Shown here: piece after piece, positions 1 through 7,415 of the stretch
Position numbering within the stretch: the stretch's first letter is position 1
How the letters are laid out: each line of letters opens with the position of its first letter
DNA from: CAMFLJ01 sp963702555
GTDB lineage: Bacteria; Actinomycetota; Acidimicrobiia; Acidimicrobiales; Acidimicrobilacustridaceae
DNA: 64,000 bases
Direction: 5' to 3'
NCBI GenBank assembly: GCA_963702555.1
Contig: CAVPCW010000011.1
Location: forward strand, 856,064 to 920,063
Made by a program: the position numbers and the translations under genes
The notes under the pieces: generated by a model
Told to the model about the DNA's origin: nothing
The model's input: only the letters and a program-made list of their open reading frames with translations
The model's database searches: none

Positions 1-251
1 CGACCTACCGCATCGTGGCCGCCGACACGCGCTCGCCGCGTGACGGCCGGTTCATCGAGATCGTGGGTCACTACAACCCCCGCACCGACCCGTCGTCGAT
101 CCACGTCGACAACGACAAGGCCGTCGCCTGGCTCAAGCAGGGCGCCCAGCCCACCGAGGCCGTCGAGAAGCTGCTGAAGATCTCGGGTGCCTGGGAGCAG
201 TTCACCGGCCAGCCCGTCGCCGGCCAGCAGGTCAGCGGCGCGGCATCGTGA
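1..251 (+). CDS. rpsP: 30S ribosomal protein S16 (3' part)
   Basis: The window opens inside this gene; 82 C-terminal residues are visible, beginning TYRIVAADTRSPRDGRFIE, which is the S16 core (RIV-x-D-x-R-x-PRDGR-x-IE-x-x-G-x-Y-x-P). S16 is a primary binding protein of the 30S subunit. The C-terminal tail after the conserved domain is short and Ala/Gly rich. The stop codon overlaps the next gene by 4 bases (GTGA), so the two are translationally coupled. The order S16-KH protein-RimM-TrmD-L19 is the conserved ribosome maturation operon of actinobacteria and firmicutes. Confidence 0.95.
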   Translation, partial: TYRIVAADTRSPRDGRFIEIVGHYNPRTDPSSIHVDNDKAVAWLKQGAQPTEAVEKLLKISGAWEQFTGQPVAGQQVSGAAS

Positions 252-553
252 GCGACGTCGCCGACGCCACCGACACCGGTGACGAGCAGTCCGACGAGGC
301 TGCCGGCCCCGACTACGCCACCGCCATCTCGGTGCTCGGCTACGTCGTGCGCCAGCTGGTCGAGGACCCTGACGCCGTCTCCATCGAGCTCGACGACCGT
401 GGTCGTCGCCCCGTGCTGAACGTGCACGTCGGCGCCGGCGACATGGGTCGCGTCATCGGCAAGCGCGGCCGGGTCGCCCAGTCGATCCGCACCGTCGTGC
501 GTGCCGCCGCCGCCCGTGACGGCGGCGACGTCGAGGTCGAGTTCCTCGACTGA
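248..553 (+). CDS. khpA: KH-domain RNA-binding protein (KhpA/YlqC family)
   Basis: This 101-residue protein has an acidic N-terminal extension (about 24 residues) followed by one type II KH domain. The KH GxxG loop is seen as GKRG within VIGKRGRVAQSIR. KhpA proteins bind RNA and, in other Gram-positive bacteria, work with KhpB/EloR. The position between rpsP and rimM is the usual one. The GTG start overlaps the rpsP stop. The role is assigned from family and position. Confidence 0.92.
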   Translation: MSDVADATDTGDEQSDEAAGPDYATAISVLGYVVRQLVEDPDAVSIELDDRGRRPVLNVHVGAGDMGRVIGKRGRVAQSIRTVVRAAAARDGGDVEVEFLD

Positions 554-557
554 TCCG

Positions 558-1040
558 GTGAGCCTCCTCGAGGTCGGCCGGATCGACAAGGCCCAGGGCC
601 TCCGCGGGGAGGTCGTGGTCACCCTCACCACCACCGAGACCTCCCGCCTCGATCCTGGGTCGGAGCTCATCGCCGGCGACCGCCATCTGGTGGTCGCCGC
701 GTCGCGTCCGCACCAGCACCGCTGGGTCGTCCACTTCGAGGGCGTCACCAGCCGTGAGCTGGCCGAGGAGCTGGCGCGGGCCGTGCTGCGGGCCGAGGCG
801 CCCGAGGCGACCGACCCCGACGACCTGTGGGTGCACGAGCTCATCGGCTCGCCGGTGATCGAGGTCGACGGCACCGATCGGGGCGTCGTCGAGGCCGTGC
901 AGGACAACCCGGCCAGCGATCTGCTGGTGCTCGACACGGGCGCCCTGGTGCCGCTGCGCTTCCTCGTGGGCCGCGACGACACCGGACGCCTGGTGGTCGA
1001 CGTGCCCGCCGGGCTGTTCGACCTGCTCGACGAGGCCTGA
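558..1040 (+). CDS. rimM: Ribosome maturation factor RimM
   Basis: This is a 160-residue RimM that assists late 30S assembly and binds S19. The N-terminal RimM domain starts EVGRIDKAQGLRGEVVV, with the family G-x-I-x-x-x-x-G-x-x-G-E-V pattern. The C-terminal PRC-barrel runs from about residue 90 and contains DLWVHELIG and a VPLRFL segment. I chose GTG 558, four bases after the khpA stop, because it gives the normal short N-terminus; an upstream in-frame ATG at 501 would overlap khpA by more than 50 bases. Confidence 0.93.
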   Translation: MSLLEVGRIDKAQGLRGEVVVTLTTTETSRLDPGSELIAGDRHLVVAASRPHQHRWVVHFEGVTSRELAEELARAVLRAEAPEATDPDDLWVHELIGSPVIEVDGTDRGVVEAVQDNPASDLLVLDTGALVPLRFLVGRDDTGRLVVDVPAGLFDLLDEA

Positions 1041-1052
1041 GCGGTCGCCGTC

Positions 1053-1784
1053 GTGCGCGTCGACGTCTTCACCATCTTCCCCGACATGGTCTCGGGGTTC
1101 GCCGGGCAGAGCCTGCTGGGCCGGGCCTCGGCCAGGGGGCTTCTCGACGTGCGGGTCCACGACCTGCGTGAGCACACCACCGATGTGCACCGCACGGTCG
1201 ACGACACCCCGTTCGGGGGCGGTGCCGGCATGGTGCTGATGCCCGAGCCCATCTACGCCGCCGTGGAGGCCGCTCAGCCGCCCCGGCCGCTGTTCCTGCT
1301 CGGCCCCGGGGGGCGCACCCTCGACCAGGCCATGGCCCGGGAGCTGGCGGCGGGGGAGGGCTTCTCCCTGCTCTGCGGACGCTATGAGGGCGTCGACGAC
1401 CGTGTGCGCACCGAGCTGTGCGACGGCGAGCTCTCCATCGGCGACTACGTCCTCGGTGGCGGTGAGGTCGCCGCCATGGTCGTCCTGGAGGCCGTGGGGC
1501 GCCTGGTGCCGGGTGTGATGGGCAACTCCGCCTCCGCCGGCGAGGAGTCCTTCAGCGACGGCCTGCTCGAGTACCCGCAGTTCACCAAGCCGGCCGAGTT
1601 CCGGGGCATGGCGGTGCCAGAGGTGCTGCGCTCCGGCGATCACGCCAAGGTGGCGGCCTGGCGCCGGGCCCAGGCGCTGCGTCGCACGCTGCTGGCCCGT
1701 CCGGACCTGGTGGAGGCCCGAGGTGGCCTCTCCGCCGAGGACGAGGCCCTCCTCGACCGCTGGGCCCCCGATCCCGGCTCCTGA
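1053..1784 (+). CDS. trmD: tRNA (guanine-N1-)-methyltransferase TrmD
   Basis: The 243-residue SPOUT-class enzyme methylates G37 of tRNAs with SAM. Key signatures are VDVFTIFPDM at the N-terminus, FGGGAGMVL, LCGRYEGVDDR and the trefoil-knot SAM loop with YVLGGGE. The EESF motif that follows is also present. The length is normal for the family. It starts with GTG 12 bases after rimM and probably belongs to the same transcript. A palindromic hairpin follows the stop codon. Confidence 0.95.
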   Translation: MRVDVFTIFPDMVSGFAGQSLLGRASARGLLDVRVHDLREHTTDVHRTVDDTPFGGGAGMVLMPEPIYAAVEAAQPPRPLFLLGPGGRTLDQAMARELAAGEGFSLLCGRYEGVDDRVRTELCDGELSIGDYVLGGGEVAAMVVLEAVGRLVPGVMGNSASAGEESFSDGLLEYPQFTKPAEFRGMAVPEVLRSGDHAKVAAWRRAQALRRTLLARPDLVEARGGLSAEDEALLDRWAPDPGS

Positions 1785-1798
1785 TCCCGGCTCCTGAT

Positions 1799-1852
1799 CC
1801 CTCCGTGGCTCACCTGTTCAGGCCATGCCTGACGACGTGAGCCACAGAGGGT
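1799..1852. repeat. Palindromic intergenic repeat, copy 1 (imperfect)
   Basis: A stem-loop directly follows trmD. The left arm at 1800-1813 (CCTCCGTGGCTCAC) and right arm at 1837-1850 (GTGAGCCACAGAGG) pair with one mismatch; the inner part is partly degenerate. The central and right half, from ATGCCTGACGACGTG on, is the same as a second copy at 26382-26432 that follows an unrelated gene. It is probably a bidirectional terminator-like or REP-like dispersed element. Confidence 0.75.
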
Positions 1853-1866
1853 CCTCGGGGGGCGCT

Positions 1867-1896
1867 TTGCCGTTTCCGGGCGAACCCACGTAGCAT
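1867..1896 (+). promoter_or_regulatory. Candidate promoter for rplS
   Basis: TTGCCG at 1867-1872 and TAGCAT at 1891-1896 are spaced by 18 bases, an acceptable actinobacterial sigma-70-type promoter. It lies after the trmD hairpin and before a leader of about 125 bases ahead of rplS. The inference rests only on sequence similarity. Confidence 0.3.
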
Positions 1897-2021
1897 GCAG
1901 GGTCCCTTCGGACCGGGGTTTCCCGATCCGCACCGGGCTCCCGGTTCCGACCGGGCGCCCAGTCTCCGACTTCACTGCCGGCACGCCTCGCCGGCTGCTC
2001 CTCACGCCAGGATTGACGCAG

Positions 2022-2366
2022 ATGAACGCCATCGATCTGATCGACGCCCAGAGCCTCCGCGACGACGTCCCCGCCTTCGGCCCGGGTGACACGCTGAAGG
2101 TGCACGTCCGGGTCGTCGAGGGCACCCGTGAGCGCGTCCAGGTCTTCCAGGGCGCCGTGATCCGCCGTCAGGGCGACGGCCTGCGCGAGACCTTCACGGT
2201 TCGCAAGGTCAGCTTCGGCGTCGGCGTCGAGCGCACCTTCCCCGTGCACTCCCCGATCGTGTCCAAGATCGAGGTCGTGAGCCGAGGCGACGTCCGTCGC
2301 GCCAAGCTCTACTACCTGCGCGACCGCGTCGGGAAGTCGGCCAAGATCAAGGAGAAGCGCGACTGA
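2022..2366 (+). CDS. rplS: 50S ribosomal protein L19
   Basis: This 114-residue L19 sits at the 30S-50S interface. Recognisable stretches are FGPGDTLKVHVRVVEGTRER, FQGAVIRRQGDG, and FPVHSPIVSKIEVV, followed by RRAKLYYLRDRVGKSAKIKE at the C-terminus. ATG 2022 is chosen over an in-frame TTG at 2013 because AGGA at 2009-2012 is correctly spaced for it. A hairpin and a leader separate it from trmD, so it may have its own promoter. Confidence 0.95.
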   Translation: MNAIDLIDAQSLRDDVPAFGPGDTLKVHVRVVEGTRERVQVFQGAVIRRQGDGLRETFTVRKVSFGVGVERTFPVHSPIVSKIEVVSRGDVRRAKLYYLRDRVGKSAKIKEKRD

Positions 2367-2460
2367 CGCTTCGAGCGTCTGAGCGCCGCACCCGCCGGTC
2401 CGTCCGGCCCGGTGCGCACTCCAGCGGATGGCCCGCGGGCCACACGGGGCGAGGTGAGCG

Positions 2461-2763
2461 GTGAGCACCGAGGATCTCGAGGACTACGAGTCCGACGTCG
2501 AGCTGCAGCTGTACCGCGAGTACAAGGACGTCTGCCCGATGTTCCGGTACGTCGTGGAGACCGAGCGACGGTTCTACCTCGCCAACGAGGTCAACCAGAC
2601 CGTGCTCGACGTGGGTGGCCGCACCCGGGTCGAGATCGAGCTGCGCGATGCCTGGGTCTGGGACATGTACCGCCAGAACCGGTTCGTCAGCCACGTCAAG
2701 GTCGTCACGTTCAAGGACGTCAACATCGAGGAGCTCCCGCGCGACGAGCTGGGGCTGGAGTGA
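2461..2763 (+). CDS. DUF2469 family protein
   Basis: The 100-residue protein begins MSTEDLEDYESDVELQLYRE and contains YKDVCPMFRYVVETERRFYL, which is the DUF2469 family found almost only in actinobacteria downstream of rplS. Its biochemical role is unknown. GTG start. In many actinobacteria lepB and rnhB lie between rplS and this gene; here they are absent. Confidence 0.9.
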   Translation: MSTEDLEDYESDVELQLYREYKDVCPMFRYVVETERRFYLANEVNQTVLDVGGRTRVEIELRDAWVWDMYRQNRFVSHVKVVTFKDVNIEELPRDELGLE

Positions 2764-2776
2764 GCAGGCGCCAGGG

Positions 2777-3121
2777 TTGACCGCCGGCCGGCGGGCGCTG
2801 GGCGCCCGGGGCGAGGCGTTGGCGGCGCGCTGGTACGAGGCGCGGGGCTACACCGTGGTCAGCCGCAACTGGCGTTGCCGCGACGGCGAGATCGATCTCG
2901 TGCTGGCCCACGGGCGCACGCTGGTGTTCTGCGAGGTCAAGACCCGCAGCTCGAACGCCTACGGCACCCCGGCGGAGGCCGTGACCCGCACCAAGCAGCT
3001 CCGGCTGCGCCGCCTGGGAATGCGCTGGCTCGACGAGCACGAGGTGGCCCCGGCCGGGGTGCGCTTCGACGTGGCGTGCGTGATCGGCAACGACGTCGAC
3101 GTGATCGAGTCGGCGTTCTGA
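2777..3121 (+). CDS. YraN/UPF0102 family nuclease-fold protein
   Basis: The 114-residue protein has the Holliday-junction-resolvase-like endonuclease fold: GARGEALAARWYEARGY at the N-terminus, then DGEIDLVLAHG and VFCEVKTRSS, which supply the E-D-ExK metal-binding set. The function of the family is unproven. TTG 2777 is the first start after the DUF2469 stop in this frame and gives the usual N-terminus. It is probably co-transcribed with the preceding gene. Confidence 0.85.
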   Translation: MTAGRRALGARGEALAARWYEARGYTVVSRNWRCRDGEIDLVLAHGRTLVFCEVKTRSSNAYGTPAEAVTRTKQLRLRRLGMRWLDEHEVAPAGVRFDVACVIGNDVDVIESAF

Positions 3122-3133
3122 GATCCGGAAGGC

Positions 3134-3772
3134 TCAGGCGGGGGCGAGCAGGCGCACGACCGCGGCGGTGAGCTCGGGCTCGACCTGGTCGTCGTCGAGC
3201 AGCTCCCGCAGGTGGACGATCGACGAGGCGCCGAGCAGCACGTCGACCATGGCGGCGGGACCGGGACCGGTGGCGGCCAGCTCGGGCTCGAACCAGCGCC
3301 GCACCTGCTCCTGGAGCCGTTCGATGCGCAGGGCGAGCATGGCGGCCCCGAGCTGGCTGCTGGGGGCGAGGCGCTCGACCGAGCGGGTGAGCGGGGCGGT
3401 GCGGACGGCGAGCTCGACCCGGAGGGTCACCAGGGCCGCGGCCCGGGTGGCGAGGTCGCCCTCGGGAGGGGTGATCACCAGGCAGTGGGCGATCCGGGGG
3501 AAGACCTCGGTGGCGACGGCTCCGAACAGGGAGTCGCGGTCGGGGAAGTACCGGAAGATCGTGCGCTCGGACACGCCGCTGGCGTCGGCGATGTCGGCGA
3601 AGGTCGGCAGCGGGTTGCCGGCGTCGACCAGCTCGAGGGTGGCGGTGACCACGGCCGCCCGGCCGCGCTCGGCTCGCAGGCGTCGGCCGTCGATGACCGG
3701 CTCGGCTGCACCGCGCGTCTCCAGGGCGGCGATCAATGCGTCGGTCGGTTCGCGGGAGTCGGTGGTGGCCAT
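3134..3772 (-). CDS. TetR family transcriptional regulator
   Basis: The 212-residue regulator has a helix-turn-helix at about residues 45-75, with FADIADASGVSERTIFRYFP as the recognition region. The C-terminal ligand domain is divergent. It is divergent from the mycothiol-dependent isomerase-like gene at 3896, the usual arrangement for local control. ATG 3772 was chosen because the reading frame upstream of it enters the neighbour's coding region. The inducer cannot be told from the sequence. Confidence 0.85.
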   Translation of the reverse strand: MATTDSREPTDALIAALETRGAAEPVIDGRRLRAERGRAAVVTATLELVDAGNPLPTFADIADASGVSERTIFRYFPDRDSLFGAVATEVFPRIAHCLVITPPEGDLATRAAALVTLRVELAVRTAPLTRSVERLAPSSQLGAAMLALRIERLQEQVRRWFEPELAATGPGPAAMVDVLLGASSIVHLRELLDDDQVEPELTAAVVRLLAPA

Positions 3773-3895
3773 CGCGGCATCGACGCTACCGGCTGGCCAC
3801 CCACCGGTCCGATGACGCGATCTGTCGCCTTCGCCTGGCGGCCGCGCCGCGGCCCGCCGCGGCCTATCGTCGCCGTCGGACCGGGGGAGGTTGCC

Positions 3896-4720
3896 GTGAC
3901 GACGAGCGGGCAGGAACCGATCATCGACGTGCTGGAGCAGGTGTGGGCGTCGACCTACGAGGCCACCGACGGCCTCGTCGAGGCCGAGTGGGCCCTGCCC
4001 TCCGAGCTCCCCGGCTGGACCGTGAAGGACTGCCTCAGCCACGTGGCGACGATCGAGGCCAACTTCATCGGCGAGCCCACCGAGAGCGTCCCGGTCTCGC
4101 ACCTGGACCACGTGTCCACCCCGTTCCAGGAGGCCATGGAGGTCGGGGTCGAAGCCTGGCGGCCGCTGTCGGGCGCCGAGGTCCGGGCCCGCTTCGCCGA
4201 CATCTACCCCCGCCGGGTGGCCCAGCTCCGGGCCATGACGCCCGAGCAGATGGAGGCGCCGAGCTGGTCACCGATCGGCGAGGTGCCCTATCGGCAGTTC
4301 ATGGTCGTGCGGGCCTTCGACTGCTGGATGCACGAGCAGGACATCCGCCGGGTCGTCGGCCGGCCTGGTGATCTCGCCGGCCCCACCGTCGGGCCGGTCC
4401 TGCAGCGCTTCCGGGCGGCCCTAGGGGTGATCGTCGGGAAGCGGGCCGGGGCGCCGGAGGGCACCCGCCTCGTGATCCGCACCACCGGGCCCACCGAGGT
4501 GGCGCTCGGCGTGGTGGTCGAGGGCCGGGCGTCGGTCGTGGAGGCCGACGAGCTCCCGGGCCCGCCCGACACCGTGATCACCCTGCCGTTCGAGGCGTTC
4601 GTGGCCCTCGGTGGCGGGCGGTGGGACCGTGCTCGGGCCGAAGCCGCCGGGGGTGTGCGGTACGAGGGGAACCTCGAGCTCGGCCGGGCGGTGCTCGACA
4701 ACATGGCCTTCACGCCCTGA
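3896..4720 (+). CDS. Maleylpyruvate isomerase family mycothiol-dependent enzyme
   Basis: The 274-residue protein has an N-terminal DinB-like metal domain (MDMPI_N), with PGWTVKDCLSHVATIEANF carrying the first metal His and CWMHEQDIRR carrying later ligands. A C-terminal sterol-carrier-like domain follows. Proteins of this family use mycothiol as cofactor or are uncharacterised thiol-dependent enzymes, so the substrate is not predictable. GTG 3896 is preceded by GGAGG at 3886-3890. The divergent TetR gene probably regulates it. Confidence 0.8.
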   Translation: MTTSGQEPIIDVLEQVWASTYEATDGLVEAEWALPSELPGWTVKDCLSHVATIEANFIGEPTESVPVSHLDHVSTPFQEAMEVGVEAWRPLSGAEVRARFADIYPRRVAQLRAMTPEQMEAPSWSPIGEVPYRQFMVVRAFDCWMHEQDIRRVVGRPGDLAGPTVGPVLQRFRAALGVIVGKRAGAPEGTRLVIRTTGPTEVALGVVVEGRASVVEADELPGPPDTVITLPFEAFVALGGGRWDRARAEAAGGVRYEGNLELGRAVLDNMAFTP

Positions 4721-4822
4721 TCAGGGTGTTTTCCACCTCTCAGGGGCCGGAAAGGACGCTTATCCCCGGGCGAACGGGTCGACTTTGCCGGAACTTTGCC
4801 TCCGCCCAACCTGCCGCTGTGA

Positions 4823-4852
4823 TTGACCTCGCAATGATGTGGCCCATACGAA
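4823..4852 (+). promoter_or_regulatory. Candidate sigma-70-type promoter
   Basis: TTGACC at 4823-4828 and TACGAA at 4847-4852 are separated by 18 bases and lie about 50 bases upstream of the secreted acidic protein gene. The rest of the 179-base gap after the preceding gene shows nothing else recognisable. Confidence 0.35.
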
Positions 4853-4899
4853 CCGGGATGTGACCGCACCCGGGGACCACGACCTTCTGGGAGGAAGTC

Positions 4900-5391
4900 A
4901 TGGCAGCAGAGTCCAGCACGCGCAAGATGATCGTCGCCGCAGCCGTCGGGGGCGCCGCGCTCCTGCTGGGTGGTGTCGCCGTGGCGGCCGCCCAGAGCGA
5001 CGACGGCCCGAGCCTGCGCCCCGCCGCCGTGGAGGACACCACCACGACGGTCACCGTCGAGGAGACCACCACCACGGTCACCGTCGAGGACACCACCACG
5101 ACCACCCCGGTCGACGACACCACCAGCACCACCGTCGACCTCCGCGGCGACGGCACGGTCGACGACCACGGTGTCGATGACGACGATGACGACTGCCTCC
5201 GTGGCGACGGCACCGTCGACGACGACTGCGACAGCGTCACCGGTTCCACCATCGACGACCACGGCGGCGACCGTGACGACGACGATGACGACGAGGACGA
5301 GGTCGACGACGACCGCTCCGGTCACCAGGACGGCTCCGGCTCCGAGAGCGACGACGACGACCGCAGCGGCTCGAACTCCGGCCGCGGCTGA
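4900..5391 (+). CDS. Secreted acidic low-complexity protein
   Basis: The 163-residue product has a signal peptide (TRKMIVAAAVGGAALLLGG, cleavage probably after AVAAAQ near residue 32). A Thr/Val/Glu stretch of repeated TTTTVTVEDT units (about 45-80) and a long Asp-rich tail with short GDGTVDD repeats follow. The Asp-rich tail could bind divalent cations, but no EF-hand or dockerin pattern is regular enough to name. A good ribosome binding site (GGGAGGAAG) precedes ATG 4900. No family was recognised. Confidence 0.7.
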   Translation: MAAESSTRKMIVAAAVGGAALLLGGVAVAAAQSDDGPSLRPAAVEDTTTTVTVEETTTTVTVEDTTTTTPVDDTTSTTVDLRGDGTVDDHGVDDDDDDCLRGDGTVDDDCDSVTGSTIDDHGGDRDDDDDDEDEVDDDRSGHQDGSGSESDDDDRSGSNSGRG

Positions 5392-5439
5392 GGCAACCCG
5401 ATCGGTGGGAGCGGGCCGGCCAGGCCCTAGCGTTCCGGC

Positions 5440-6099
5440 ATGGCCGCCCGCTCCGATATCGAGTTCTTCTTCGATCCGATCTGCCCGTTCGCCTGGATCA
5501 CCAGTCGATGGATCACCGACGTGGCGCCCCTCCGGGGCGCCACTGTCGCGTGGCGCTTCATCTCGCTGGCCGTGGTGAACGAGGGCAAGGACTACGCCAC
5601 CGAGTTCCCGCCCGCCTACCCGGTGCTGCACGGCCTCGGACGCGACCTGCTCCGGGTTGCCGCCGCTGCCCGTGCGTCCGGCGGCAACGACGCAGTGGCC
5701 GCCTTCTACACCGCCGCCGGGCAGCAGCTCCACGTGGGCGGCGTGAACGTGGGCCTCTGGAAGGGTGAGCCGGTGCCGGAGGGCCTGGCGGCCCGCATCC
5801 TCGCCGACGCCGGCCTCGACCCCGCGCTGGCCGAGGCCGCCGGGGACACCTCGTTCGACGGCGTGCTCCGGGAGGAGACCGACCTCGCTCTCTCCCGCAC
5901 CGGGCCCGATGTCGGCACCCCGATCCTCACGTTCGACCCGGGCCAGGCCACCGAGAGCTCGCTCTTCGGTCCCGTCATCTCCAAGGCGCCCACGGGCGAC
6001 GCCGGCCTCGAGCTGTTCGACGCGGTGCGCGTGCTCGCCCGCACCCACACCTTCGCCGAGCTGAAGCGCTCGATGCGCGACCCGATCGAGTTCGACTGA
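5440..6099 (+). CDS. Mycothiol-dependent nitroreductase Rv2466c-like (DsbA fold)
   Basis: The 219-residue DsbA/FrnE-like thioredoxin-fold protein closely follows the pattern of M. tuberculosis Rv2466c: FFFDPICPFAWITSRWI, then SLAVVNE, DVGTPILTF and FFELKR-like FAELKRS near the end. Rv2466c uses mycothiol to reduce nitro compounds and disulfides through a CPWC motif. Here the motif is C15-P-F-A18, so the resolving cysteine is absent. The stop overlaps the start of the mycoredoxin-like gene by one base. Confidence 0.82.
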   Translation: MAARSDIEFFFDPICPFAWITSRWITDVAPLRGATVAWRFISLAVVNEGKDYATEFPPAYPVLHGLGRDLLRVAAAARASGGNDAVAAFYTAAGQQLHVGGVNVGLWKGEPVPEGLAARILADAGLDPALAEAAGDTSFDGVLREETDLALSRTGPDVGTPILTFDPGQATESSLFGPVISKAPTGDAGLELFDAVRVLARTHTFAELKRSMRDPIEFD

Positions 6100-6365
6100 T
6101 GGCCGATTCCGCCGACGCCGAACCGGCCGCCACGACCGTCCCGGTCGTGCTGTGGCGCCCTGGGTGCGGGTTCTGCCGCATCCTCTTCTCCGGGCTCGAG
6201 CGCCACGGCGTCGAGCACACCAGGGTCAACATCTGGGAGGACGCCGGTGCCCGGCGCATGCTCAACGACCGCATCGGCTCGGAGACGGTGCCGAGCGTGC
6301 TCGTCGGCGAGGCGATCATGGTGAACCCGTCGGTCACCGATCTGCTCGAGCGCCTCGAGGCCTGA
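6099..6365 (+). CDS. Glutaredoxin/mycoredoxin-like protein
   Basis: The 88-residue thioredoxin-fold protein carries a CGFC redox motif (C23, C26) in WRPGCGFCRILF and a cis-Pro loop (ETVPSV). In actinobacteria, proteins of this size and type are mycoredoxins that reduce mycothiol mixed disulfides. It is translationally coupled (TGATG) to the Rv2466c-like gene, so it plausibly regenerates that enzyme, whose own second cysteine is missing. The pairing is inferred from position. Confidence 0.8.
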   Translation: MADSADAEPAATTVPVVLWRPGCGFCRILFSGLERHGVEHTRVNIWEDAGARRMLNDRIGSETVPSVLVGEAIMVNPSVTDLLERLEA

Positions 6366-6370
6366 GCCGC

Positions 6371-7402
6371 TTGGGAGACGGGCGGCGCACGAGACAGGGG
6401 CCCCTGGTGGCGGCGGCGGTGCTGGCCGCGCTGGCCGCGCTGGCCGGGCTGGCGCTCGTCGGGGCCTCCTGCAGCGGTGGGTCGGGGGGATCGGCCGCGC
6501 CGGTCGCCACCGAGGTCTCCACGGCCACCTCGGCCGTCACGGCGGTCGCGCCGGGCACTGCGGCGGCGCTGTGCGCCGCCCGCCCCGACGAGCCCGCCGG
6601 GACGCTCGCCGAGCCCGACCTGGTCGAGGTCTCGGGCATCGTCGCCAGCCGCTCGCAGCCCGGGGTGCTCTGGGCCCACAACGACTCCGGCGGCGGAGCG
6701 GAGCTGTTCGCCGTGGGGCTCGACGGCGCCGACCGGGGTCGGGTCGAGGTGGTGGGCGCCGGCGCGGTCGACTGGGAGGACATCGCCCTGCTCGCCGCCG
6801 CCGGTGGGGCCACCGACCGGCTGCTGGTCGCCGACATCGGCAACAACCCGGGCAGCGGGTCGCGCTCGTCGCGACCGGTGCGCCTCCACCTGATCGACGA
6901 GCCCGTGGCCCCTGGACCGGGGTCCACCGACTCGACCGGGCCGGTCACCTCGGTCGACCTCGTGTACGTCGACGGCCCCCGTGACGCCGAGGCGCTGCTG
7001 GCCGATCCGCTCACCGGTGACGTGTTGGTGGTGTCGAAGCAGTGGGACGGCGCAGGCGCGGGCGTCTACGCCGTGCCGGCGGCCACCTTCTCGGTCGCCG
7101 GGCCGGAGCTGGTCACCATGGCCCGGGTCGCCACCGTCGGCGCCACCGAGGGGTCACTGGTGACGGGGGGCGACATCTCCGCCGACGGCCGCGCCGTCGT
7201 GCTGCGCACCTACAGCGCCGTGATCGTGTGGGAGCGCGACCCGGCGGCCACCGTGGCCGAGACGCTGAGCGGCGCGCCGACCTGCACCGTGACGGTGATC
7301 GAGCCCCAGGGAGAGGCCGTGGCCGTGCTGGCCGACGGGTCGGGTCTGGTCACCGTCTCCGAGGGTGAGGGTGCCCCGGTGCTGGTGCGCCGTGCTCCCT
7401 GA
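6371..7402 (+). CDS. Secreted or lipid-anchored hypothetical protein (beta-propeller-like)
   Basis: The product is about 343 residues. An N-terminal hydrophobic segment (VAAAVLAALAALAGLALVG) ends in GASC, which resembles an imperfect lipobox. The mature part contains LVEVSGIVASRSQPGVLWAH, VDWEDIA and VADIGNN, patterns of extracellular proteins with beta-propeller-like repeats. TTG 6371 supplies a positively charged n-region (GRRTRQG); GTG 6407 is an alternative start. Function unknown. It converges with the dehydrogenase gene downstream. Confidence 0.65.
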   Translation: MGDGRRTRQGPLVAAAVLAALAALAGLALVGASCSGGSGGSAAPVATEVSTATSAVTAVAPGTAAALCAARPDEPAGTLAEPDLVEVSGIVASRSQPGVLWAHNDSGGGAELFAVGLDGADRGRVEVVGAGAVDWEDIALLAAAGGATDRLLVADIGNNPGSGSRSSRPVRLHLIDEPVAPGPGSTDSTGPVTSVDLVYVDGPRDAEALLADPLTGDVLVVSKQWDGAGAGVYAVPAATFSVAGPELVTMARVATVGATEGSLVTGGDISADGRAVVLRTYSAVIVWERDPAATVAETLSGAPTCTVTVIEPQGEAVAVLADGSGLVTVSEGEGAPVLVRRAP

Positions 7403-7415
7403 ACCGTGAGCCGGC

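Noticed and set aside
4990..5390. A CRISPR-like array in the repeated GAC/ACC region
   Set aside because: The repeats are short, in frame and encode Thr and Asp runs; no regular spacers exist.
4288..6048. Minus-strand open frame of about 586 codons
   Set aside because: It is antisense to three supported genes and mirrors the Thr/Asp repeats of the secreted protein.
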